Positions 1 through 6,114 of a stretch of DNA of 9,569 nucleotides are shown piece by piece. Below the pieces are notes generated by a model. That model did not search any database and was not told the origin of the DNA. It worked only from the letters and a program-made list of their open reading frames with translations. The position numbers were made by a program, and so were the translations under genes. The stretch's first letter is position 1; each line of letters opens with the position of its first letter. Origin of the DNA: JBHHWH01 sp046756405 (GTDB taxonomy: Bacteria > Actinomycetota > Acidimicrobiia > Spongiisociales > ZC4RG35); the NCBI GenBank assembly GCA_046756405.1, contig JBHHWH010000085.1, positions 1 through 9,569 of the forward strand. Reading direction: 5' to 3'.

Positions 1-382
1 CGGGCTTGAGCCGGCACCAGCCAGGCGTTACCGTTGGCTTCCGCCCCGCCATCGCCTCGTATCCGATGCCGAGACGGTCGGCAACGCCAGGGCGGAAACT
101 CTCCAACACCACATCGCAGCCCGCGGCGAGACGGAGGAGCACCTCGCTCCCGCCAGGCTTTTTCAGATCCACCACCACACTGCGCTTGTTCCGGTTCATC
201 CCCAGGAAGGCGGCGGCTGCACCGCCGATGAACGGTGGACCCAGTCCCCGTCCCCACTCCCCTCCCGGCGGCTCCACCTTGATGACTTCGGCGCCGAGAT
301 CCCCCAGATGCATCGCGCAGGTGGGTCCTGCTGCCCCCTGGGAGAGGTCGAGGATCCTGACCCCTTCGAGGGCACCGCTCAT
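1..382 (-). CDS. CaiB/BaiF family CoA-transferase (family III), N-terminal part
   Basis: Partial gene: 127 codons are visible and the rest lies beyond the left edge. Family III CoA-transferases move CoA between carboxylic acids, typically to activate a catabolic substrate in the cytosol. The N-terminus shows the family pattern: LEGVRILDLSQGAAGP at residues 5-20, LGDLGAEVIKVEPPGG at 26-41, MNRNKRSVVVDLK at 62-74 and VVLESFRPGVADRLGIGYE at 91-109. The catalytic Asp expected near residue 170 is outside the window. The ATG (382-380) overlaps the TGA of the upstream TetR gene as ATGA, and GGAGG at 394-390 lies 7 nt before it, which fixes the start. After GYE the usual NPxLVYxxxSGFG-like segment is not recognisable in any frame (positions 1-52). 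This could be divergence or a sequence-end error. The family is clear, but the substrate is unknown. Confidence 0.88.
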   Translation of the reverse strand, partial: MSGALEGVRILDLSQGAAGPTCAMHLGDLGAEVIKVEPPGGEWGRGLGPPFIGGAAAAFLGMNRNKRSVVVDLKKPGGSEVLLRLAAGCDVVLESFRPGVADRLGIGYEAMAGRKPTVTPGWCRLKP

Positions 383-990
383 GACCCCGCCTCCACCAGG
401 TTCCGGGTCGAGGCGCCGGCGAAGGCACCTCCCAGAGCAAAGCTGGCCAGGTAAGCGGCAATCTCCTCGGCGGACTTGGACCCGTCGGGCCGGTACCAGC
501 GGACCACTGAGTTGGCCATCCCGAGGATCGCCCGCACCGACATGCCCACATCCTGAGGGGCGAACTCGCCCGAGGAGATCCCCTCTTCGAACATCCGCCG
601 GAAGATCTGTTCATAGCGGTCCCTCTTGACCAGGTGAGCCTCCATCAGATCGGGCCTCAGGTAGCGACCCTCTTCGATGAAGCAGGCCACGGCGTCACGG
701 TCGCGGATCGCCTCCACGGTGTGGATCGCCACCGCTGCCCGCAGCCGCTCGCTGGCCGGTTCGTTCGAGGCGGCCACCTCCTCCACCAGGGGTGTCACCC
801 GGTCCACGGTGAGCTCGATGATCTCCGAGAGAAGGGCCTGCTTGGAGGGGAAGTGGTGGTAGAGGCTCGACTTGGTCACCCCCACCGCAGCCGCCAGTTC
901 GGCCATACTGGTGCCGTTGAACCCCTTACGGCGGAAGAGGCTGGCGGCCTCGCGTCGTATCCGCTCCCGGGTGCTCTCCTCGACCTTCAT
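379..990 (-). CDS. TetR/AcrR family transcriptional regulator
   Basis: A 203-residue one-component repressor of typical TetR length. The N-terminal DNA-binding domain is unmistakable: a first helix around residues 6-22, GFNGTSMAELAAAVGVTKSS at 23-42 as the helix-turn-helix, then LYHHFPSKQALL at 43-54. The C-terminal ligand-binding half contains AILGMANSVVRWYRPDG and SAEEIAAYLA, which resembles the KstR2-like group that senses CoA thioesters; the ligand here is inferred, not seen. It is the seventh cistron of the minus-strand operon, overlapping korC by ATGA (990-987) and the CoA-transferase by ATGA (382-379). Only a weak purine run (ggggtgg) precedes its ATG, so translation probably depends on coupling to korC. 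The best candidate targets are the two related palindromes at 7381-7402 and 7562-7583, which would give autoregulation plus control of the divergent operon. Confidence 0.93.
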   Translation of the reverse strand: MKVEESTRERIRREAASLFRRKGFNGTSMAELAAAVGVTKSSLYHHFPSKQALLSEIIELTVDRVTPLVEEVAASNEPASERLRAAVAIHTVEAIRDRDAVACFIEEGRYLRPDLMEAHLVKRDRYEQIFRRMFEEGISSGEFAPQDVGMSVRAILGMANSVVRWYRPDGSKSAEEIAAYLASFALGGAFAGASTRNLVEAGS

Positions 991-1523
991 ACCGCCACCC
1001 CGCGGCAGAGCTTCACACCGGCTTCGAGCGCTTCAAGGTTCGCCGTCCGGTGACGTTCGGGGATACGGGCCATCAGCGCCCGGCGCAGCGAGTCAGCGTC
1101 GATCCCCCCCAACAGGGGCTGGAGCACCCCGATTGCCACCACCCCAGCGGCGAGCTGGCCTCCGGTGTGGGTCCTGGCGGTATCGACCAGGGGCATCCAG
1201 GTCACGTCTTCGGGACGGTTGTCGGTTTCGATGCCCCGGTCGGCGATGATCCGACACTGCGGGCCGGCCCCGGGGAGGTACCGCCGGTAGGCCTCCGAGC
1301 TGAGAAGTAGCAGGAAGTCGAGCTCCTGGGTGAGGGGAAAGCCGATCTCCTCCGAGGAGATGATCACATCGGAACGGGAGGCGCCCCCCCGGGACTGGGG
1401 CCCGTAGACCTGGTTCTGGGTGGCGTTGTAGCCGGCGAGGATGGCGGCCTCAGCCAGGATCCGTCCCGCGGTAACCAGCCCCTGGCCGCCCTCACCGGCG
1501 ATGCGAATCTGAAAAAGGGTCAC
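987..1523 (-). CDS. korC: 2-oxoacid:ferredoxin oxidoreductase, gamma subunit (KorC-like)
   Basis: A 178-residue gamma subunit of a three-subunit 2-oxoglutarate/2-oxoacid:ferredoxin oxidoreductase, the part associated with CoA binding when the 2-oxoacid is decarboxylated to acyl-CoA. The family glycine motif GEGGQG is at residues 10-15, followed by the typical NQVYGPQSRGGASRSDVIIS block near 38-57. The length is normal for a stand-alone KorC/PorG-type subunit. The start is a GTG (1523-1521) that overlaps the korB TGA as GTGA. The frame stays open upstream to 1682, but that extension lies inside korB and has no homology-like content. GGAGG at 1538-1534 lies 10 nt upstream, rather far, so coupling to korB probably helps. 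It acts with the korA and korB products of the two preceding genes. The 2-oxoacid specificity cannot be decided from sequence. Confidence 0.92.
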   Translation of the reverse strand: MTLFQIRIAGEGGQGLVTAGRILAEAAILAGYNATQNQVYGPQSRGGASRSDVIISSEEIGFPLTQELDFLLLLSSEAYRRYLPGAGPQCRIIADRGIETDNRPEDVTWMPLVDTARTHTGGQLAAGVVAIGVLQPLLGGIDADSLRRALMARIPERHRTANLEALEAGVKLCRGVAV

Positions 1524-2338
1524 CGCTTTTCCACCTCCCTGACTCCGGTGAACACCGGCCTCACCTCCCTGTGGAGGACCCCGGTCTCCAAGCCTGGAGG
1601 GACTTCCGCACTGGGCACATGATCGACATACCTCTTGATAGAGAGAGGCTCGACCACATCGGCGTCGCGGGCTGCCATCCACACCAGCATGTCGGCGGCG
1701 CTACCGAGCTGGTTGTAGCGGCCAAAGTACTCCGGGCAGTCGCTGATCACCTCGATGAATGAGAATCCTTCGTGGTCCATGCCCTCGGCCATCACCTTGG
1801 TCATCTCCAGCGGGGTCGCCGCCAGAACACGAGCAACGTAAGTGGCCCCGGCGGCGGTCATCAGCTTGCAGGAGTCGAAGTTGGGTTCGACGTTTCCCTG
1901 GGGGGCGGTCGAGGCCACCGCTCCCGTAGGGGTGGTGGGCGCCGCCTGGCCGCCGGTCATCCCGTAGATCGAGTTGTTCAACAGGAGGACCGTCATGTCG
2001 ATGTTGCGGCGGGCGGAGTGGATCATGTGGTTGCCACCGATGGCCAGGGCGTCGCCGTCGCCGGTAAAGACAACGACCTTCATCTCGGGACGGGCCAGCT
2101 TGATTCCGGTGGCGAAGGCCGGTGCCCGGCCGTGAGTCCCGTGGAGGGTGCAGAAGTCGATGTACCCGGCCAGGCGACTGGAACAGCCGATCCCGGCGAC
2201 CACGGCCAGCTTGTCCTGGCTGATCTGGAGCTGATCCACGGCTTCGAGAAAAGCCCGCATGACGATCCCATGGGCGCACCCCGGGCAGAGGACATGGGGC
2301 ATTGCCCACTCCCGCAGATAGCCGTCTACGGAGCTCAT
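1520..2338 (-). CDS. korB: 2-oxoacid:ferredoxin oxidoreductase, beta subunit (KorB-like)
   Basis: A 272-residue thiamine-diphosphate-binding beta subunit, of usual length. CPGCAHG is at residues 18-24 and GIGCSSRL at 49-56. The ThDP/Mg motif runs from GDGDALAIGGNH (93-104) to NN at 121-122, followed by SIYGMTGGQ (123-131). Cys18, Cys21, Cys52 and Cys201 have nearly the spacing of the four ligands of the single [4Fe-4S] cluster known in archaeal 2-oxoacid oxidoreductase beta subunits, so this subunit should carry its own cluster. The ATG overlaps the korA TGA as ATGA and is preceded by a full-strength Shine-Dalgarno, AGGAGGTGA at 2351-2343, the best in the operon. The C-terminal ISDCPEYFGRYNQLGSA segment is also typical. 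It forms a complex with the korA and korC products. Whether the substrate is 2-oxoglutarate or another 2-oxoacid is open. Confidence 0.95.
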   Translation of the reverse strand: MSSVDGYLREWAMPHVLCPGCAHGIVMRAFLEAVDQLQISQDKLAVVAGIGCSSRLAGYIDFCTLHGTHGRAPAFATGIKLARPEMKVVVFTGDGDALAIGGNHMIHSARRNIDMTVLLLNNSIYGMTGGQAAPTTPTGAVASTAPQGNVEPNFDSCKLMTAAGATYVARVLAATPLEMTKVMAEGMDHEGFSFIEVISDCPEYFGRYNQLGSAADMLVWMAARDADVVEPLSIKRYVDHVPSAEVPPGLETGVLHREVRPVFTGVREVEKR

Positions 2339-3465
2339 CGGGTCACCTCCTGAGTGATGGTTTCGAGAAGCTCGCCGGGGGATATCGGCTCGCCGTCGGC
2401 CCGCAAGTGCCCGGCTATCTCGGTTTGTCCGGCGGCGGCTCGCTCCACCTCACCGATGATCTGGCCCAGGTTCATCTCCGCCACCACCAGGCGGTCCACC
2501 TGACCCGCCAGCTCAGCGATCCGGGCAGCCGGAAAGGGCCAGAGGGTGATCGGCCGGATCACCCCCACCTTCAGGCCCGACTCGCGGGCGCGGCGGGCTG
2601 CCTCCTTGGCCGACCGTCCCACTATCCCGTAGGCGAGGATCGCCACCTCGGCGTCGTCGGTCATGTAGGTCTCCACCTCGGCGATGTCCTCCTCGTGGTC
2701 GATGATCTTGCGGTGGATCCGATCGAGGAGGGCGGCGGCCTTTCCGGCATCGGTGGTGGGAAAGCCCCTCTCATCGTGGACCAGGCCGGTGACGTGGAAG
2801 CGGTACCCGTCACCGAAGGCGGGCAGGGGCGGCACCCCGTCGGTGCCGGCCCTCTTGGGCCAGAACTCCTCCGGACTCACCTCAGGCCTTGCCCGATCCA
2901 CCACCTCGACGGCCTCCGGTAGGACCACGTTTTCCCGGGTGTGGCCCACCACCTCGTCGTAGATCACTATCACCGGCGTCCGGAACCTCTCCGCCAGGTT
3001 GAAGGCACGCAACGTCTGGTCGAATACCTCCCTCACCGAGGATGGAGCAAGGGCGATGATGGGATGGTCGCCGTGGGTTCCCCAGCGGGCCTGCATCACA
3101 TCGCCCTGGGAGGGAGCCGTGGGCAGGCCGGTGCTGGGCCCGCCCCTCATCACGTCCACGATCACGCAGGGCACTTCGGCCAGCACCGCGAAGCCGAGGT
3201 GCTCCTGCATGAGGGTGAACCCGGGACCGCTGGTGGCGGTCATGGCCTTTGATCCGGCGAGGGAGGCGCCGATCACCGCGGCCAGGGAGGCGATCTCGTC
3301 TTCCATCTGGACGAAGACGCCTCCAACGCCGGGAAGACGGCGCACCATGTACTCGGCGATCTCCGACGAGGGGGTGATTGGATAGCCGGCGAAGAACTTG
3401 CATCCGGCGGCAATCGCTCCCAAGGCACAGGCTTCGTTGCCCTGGAGGAGCCTGGCCTCGCTCAC
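2335..3465 (-). CDS. korA: 2-oxoacid:ferredoxin oxidoreductase, alpha subunit (KorA-like)
   Basis: A 376-residue alpha subunit that supplies the pyrimidine-binding (Pyr) domain of the ThDP site. LLQGNEACALGAIAAGCKFF (6-25) leads into GYPITPSSEI at 27-36, then ATSGPGFTLMQE (77-88), RGGPSTGLPT (107-116) and a run typical of KorA through LAPSSVREVF and IYDEVVGHTREN. The C-terminal domain II begins around residue 260. The length matches the KorA form without a fused gamma domain; the gamma subunit is encoded separately by korC. No ferredoxin-type cysteine motif is present. The start is GTG (3465-3463), overlapping the TGA of the iorB fusion gene as GTGA; the upstream purines (gggaacgggg) are a poor ribosome site, so coupled translation is likely. 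In KorDABC operons a small ferredoxin gene, korD, often precedes korA; here that position is taken by the ferredoxin domain of the preceding fusion. Confidence 0.95.
   Translation of the reverse strand: MSEARLLQGNEACALGAIAAGCKFFAGYPITPSSEIAEYMVRRLPGVGGVFVQMEDEIASLAAVIGASLAGSKAMTATSGPGFTLMQEHLGFAVLAEVPCVIVDVMRGGPSTGLPTAPSQGDVMQARWGTHGDHPIIALAPSSVREVFDQTLRAFNLAERFRTPVIVIYDEVVGHTRENVVLPEAVEVVDRARPEVSPEEFWPKRAGTDGVPPLPAFGDGYRFHVTGLVHDERGFPTTDAGKAAALLDRIHRKIIDHEEDIAEVETYMTDDAEVAILAYGIVGRSAKEAARRARESGLKVGVIRPITLWPFPAARIAELAGQVDRLVVAEMNLGQIIGEVERAAAGQTEIAGHLRADGEPISPGELLETITQEVTR
2343..2351 (-). promoter_or_regulatory. Strong Shine-Dalgarno of korB inside korA
   Basis: AGGAGGTGA on the minus strand is a near-full match to the 16S anti-SD. 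It lies inside the last codons of korA, with 7 nt between GGAGG and the korB ATG. It is clearly the strongest ribosome site in the left operon and suggests that korB is translated independently as well as by coupling. Confidence 0.7.
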
Positions 3466-4313
3466 GACGACCCCGTTCCCGCCGCCACCGGCACCTTGAT
3501 AGAGATGGCGAAGTCAGGGCACAACAGCTCACAGAGACGGCATCCGGTACAGGCGGAGGCGTCGACCACCTCGAGGGTCTTGCCTGGATCGACTTCCAGA
3601 CAGTATTCAGGGCAGACCCGCGAACAGATGTCACAGGCCTTGCACCAGTCGTGTCGAACCTCGATCTCGTAGTTCCCTGCGCCGAGCATCCCCCTGGGGG
3701 CCCGATCGGGCACCGACGCCTGGGGCATGACCCGTCCCGTCCGGAAGGCGGCAAGGTTGGCTTCGACGGTGTGGGGCGGGACCATCCGCTCGATCGCCGC
3801 CTCCCAGTAGTGGTCCTCGAGGTCGAGGAAGGCGGCCACCGACCCGAGGATCACACTGTTGGCCACCCGGACGTTCCCCAGGTCGAGGGCGGTGCCCACC
3901 GCGTCGATGAGCCGGGCCTTGAGCCTACGGGCAGCGAGCACGTCGGTGTCTATCTCGGGGTATTCGGTCGACCAGGAACGGGTGTCGATGCAGGCGCCCG
4001 GCGGAACGATGGAACGTATGTCGGCCACCACCGCTCCCCCCTCCCTGACGTACTGGACCCAACGCAGAGCCTCGGCCCACTCGAAGGCGGCCAGCACATC
4101 GGCAGTGCCGAGGGGGACCAGAGGACTGTCGACCCGAACCCCCCAGCGGATGTGGCTGATCACCGAGCCTCCCCGTTGGGCCATGCCGTGGACCTCGCTC
4201 TGCTTGACGTCGTACCCGGCGCTCACCAGGGCGTCGGCCACGATCATCGAAGCGAGCAACACTCCCTGGCCGCCCACGCCGGCGAGGACGATTCCTCGGC
4301 TCTGGTCAGGCAT
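3462..4313 (-). CDS. iorB: Indolepyruvate ferredoxin oxidoreductase beta subunit fused to a 2x[4Fe-4S] ferredoxin domain
   Basis: A 283-residue protein in two parts. Residues 7 to about 190 are an IorB-type gamma/CoA-binding domain: GIVLAGVGGQGVLLAS with GVGGQG at 12-17, the SEVHGMAQRGGSVISHIRWG block near 40-60, and a helical tail. Residues about 215-270 are a bacterial-type ferredoxin with two CxxCxxCxxxCP motifs: CKACDICSRVCP starting at 224 and CTGCRLCELLCP starting at 255. IorB is normally about 190-220 residues and lacks the second part. The ATG at 4313 overlaps iorA by 8 bp, and AGGA lies 6 nt upstream; the frame is open to 4364, but that extension has no IorB-like content. It overlaps korA by GTGA. 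The domain order IorB-ferredoxin-KorA suggests that a korD-like ferredoxin gene was fused to iorB. The fused domain could serve IorA, KorABC or both. Confidence 0.92.
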   Translation of the reverse strand: MPDQSRGIVLAGVGGQGVLLASMIVADALVSAGYDVKQSEVHGMAQRGGSVISHIRWGVRVDSPLVPLGTADVLAAFEWAEALRWVQYVREGGAVVADIRSIVPPGACIDTRSWSTEYPEIDTDVLAARRLKARLIDAVGTALDLGNVRVANSVILGSVAAFLDLEDHYWEAAIERMVPPHTVEANLAAFRTGRVMPQASVPDRAPRGMLGAGNYEIEVRHDWCKACDICSRVCPEYCLEVDPGKTLEVVDASACTGCRLCELLCPDFAISIKVPVAAGTGSS

Positions 4314-6114
4314 CGGCGGTCCTAGGGGTCGGGATGATGGCCGAGGGCGGGCACAGTTGGACACAGACGGTGCATCCGGTACAGGTGACCGGGTCGATCC
4401 GCACCTTGCGACGACCTTCGAAGATCTCGTCGGTCCACACGATCGAAGGACATCCGAGGGTCATACAGGCCTGGCAGGCGGTGCAGGCCTCGGCAATCAC
4501 CTGGAAGGGAAGGTCCCGGATCTTCGTCGGCGCCTCCACGCAGGGCCGATTGGTGATCACCACCGACGGCCCGGGATGGGCCATGGCGGCTTCGAGGGCG
4601 TTGAAGGTGGCCCCGAGGTCGTAGGGGTCGGTGACCTCGACGTCGGTGACGCCCACCGCTCGGCAGAGGGCCACCAGATCGACTGGGGTGGTGGGCTCTC
4701 CCTGGAGGGTGATGCCGGTACCAGGATGTGCCTGGCCACCGGTCATCGCGGTGGTCCCATTGTCCAGGATCAGGACGGTGATGTTGGCCTGGTTGTAGAC
4801 GGCCTCGATCAGTGCCGGTATCCCTCCGTGGAGGAAGGTGGAGTCCCCGATCGTCGCCACCACCGGAGCGTCGGTGCCCTTCGACGCGGCCAGACCGACG
4901 GCCATCCCGATGCTGGAGCCCATCGCCACACAAGTGTCCATCGACTCCAGAGGCTCGAGGGCGGCCAGGGTGTAACAGCCGATGTCCCCCGCCACCACAG
5001 CACCCAGACGGCGCAGCGCGAGGAAGGGCGGTGAGTGGGGACACCCGGGGCACATCAAAGGAGGACGCCGGACCGTGGCGGGCGGGGGTTCCAATGCCAG
5101 ATCCTCATCGATCACGCCGGCGGCGATGAAGCCGCTGCGCACGGTGTCGGGGCTCAGCTCCCCAGTCCGGGGGAACCAGGCTTTCCCCTCCACTTCGATG
5201 CCGGCGGCGCGCAGGGCCTCCTCCACCAGCGGCTCCAGCTCCTCGACCACGAACAGCCGGTCCACCTTCCCGGCGAACTCCTCGATCCTCCCCATCGGCA
5301 GCGGGTAGCTCATACCCAGCTTGAGCACCCGAGCCTCGGGGAGCACCTCCCGCACGTAATGGAAGGCCACCGAGGAGGAGATCACACCCACCGTGGAGTC
5401 AGTGCCGAACTCTTCGGTGAGATCCCCCTGCTCGGCGTACTCCTGCAAGGCCTGGAGGCGCTCCAAGAGCACCGGATGCCGGGTCCGGGCGAAGCCGGGG
5501 ATCATCACGTACTTGGCTGGATTCCGGACGAACCCCAACGGGGCCCTCTCCTCCCGGTCCCCCACTTCGACGAGGCCGCGGTTGTGGGAGACCCGGGTGG
5601 TGCTGCGGACCAGAACCGGGGTGTCGAACTGTTCAGAGATGGCGAAGGCAACCCTGGTGTACTCCTTGGCCTCGCTGCTGTTGGAGGGCTCCAGCATGGG
5701 AAGGCCGGCGAACCGGGCGTAGAAGCGGCTGTCCTGTTCGTTCTGGGAGCTGTGCATCCCCGGGTCGTCGGCGACGGCGATGACCAGCCCGGCGTTGATT
5801 CCGGTGTAGGCGATGGTCATCAGGGTGTCGGCGGCCACGTTGAGCCCGACGTGTTTCATGGTCACCAGCGACCTGGCACCCCCCAGGGCCGCTCCGACGG
5901 CCACATCGAGGGCCACCTTCTCGTTGGTCGACCAGCGCACGTCGAGGTCGGTACGGGACCGTATGGATTCCAGGATCTCGGTGCTGGGAGTCCCCGGGTA
6001 TCCCACCGCCACGGCGACGCCGGCCTCCACGGCCCCCCGGGCGATGGCCTCGTTGCCCGACAGGAGAACCTTGGATCCCGTCTCCGGGACCGATGTTGCA
6101 GTCTTGGTGGTCAC
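4306..6114 (-). CDS. iorA: Indolepyruvate ferredoxin oxidoreductase alpha subunit (IorA)
   Basis: A 602-residue catalytic subunit that oxidatively decarboxylates arylpyruvates or other bulky 2-oxoacids to acyl-CoA with ferredoxin as acceptor. Domains in order: Pyr domain (LLSGNEAIARGAVEAGVAVA, then GYPGTPSTEILESI), a middle transketolase C-like domain, then the ThDP-binding domain with CPGCPHSPPFLALRR, GDIGCYTLA, GDSTFLHGGIPALIEA and NGTTAMTGGQAHPGTG. The C-terminal ferredoxin domain has CTACQACMTLGCP from residue 544 (the CxxCxxCxxxxCP form usual in IorA) and CTGCTVCVQLCP from 578. It is slightly shorter than archaeal IorA but has every expected domain. The start is GTG (6114-6112), overlapping the upstream TGA as GTGA; no Shine-Dalgarno is visible before it, so it depends on coupling. 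It pairs with the following iorB. Substrate specificity (aryl- or alkyl-2-oxoacid) is not determined by sequence alone. Confidence 0.95.
   Translation of the reverse strand: MTTKTATSVPETGSKVLLSGNEAIARGAVEAGVAVAVGYPGTPSTEILESIRSRTDLDVRWSTNEKVALDVAVGAALGGARSLVTMKHVGLNVAADTLMTIAYTGINAGLVIAVADDPGMHSSQNEQDSRFYARFAGLPMLEPSNSSEAKEYTRVAFAISEQFDTPVLVRSTTRVSHNRGLVEVGDREERAPLGFVRNPAKYVMIPGFARTRHPVLLERLQALQEYAEQGDLTEEFGTDSTVGVISSSVAFHYVREVLPEARVLKLGMSYPLPMGRIEEFAGKVDRLFVVEELEPLVEEALRAAGIEVEGKAWFPRTGELSPDTVRSGFIAAGVIDEDLALEPPPATVRRPPLMCPGCPHSPPFLALRRLGAVVAGDIGCYTLAALEPLESMDTCVAMGSSIGMAVGLAASKGTDAPVVATIGDSTFLHGGIPALIEAVYNQANITVLILDNGTTAMTGGQAHPGTGITLQGEPTTPVDLVALCRAVGVTDVEVTDPYDLGATFNALEAAMAHPGPSVVITNRPCVEAPTKIRDLPFQVIAEACTACQACMTLGCPSIVWTDEIFEGRRKVRIDPVTCTGCTVCVQLCPPSAIIPTPRTADA

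Noticed and set aside
6..629. Plus-strand open frame across the CoA-transferase and TetR genes
   Set aside because: It has an Arg/Pro/Ser-rich shadow composition and is antisense to two genes with clear families.
1521..1682. N-terminal extension of korC to 1682
   Set aside because: The extra residues lie inside korB in another frame and do not resemble the family. The GTG at 1523 gives a normal N-terminus and the operon's standard 4-bp overlap.
4314..4364. N-terminal extension of the iorB fusion to 4364
   Set aside because: The 17 extra residues overlap the iorA ferredoxin region and are Pro/Arg/Ser-rich. The ATG at 4313 begins directly before the IorB core and has AGGA upstream.
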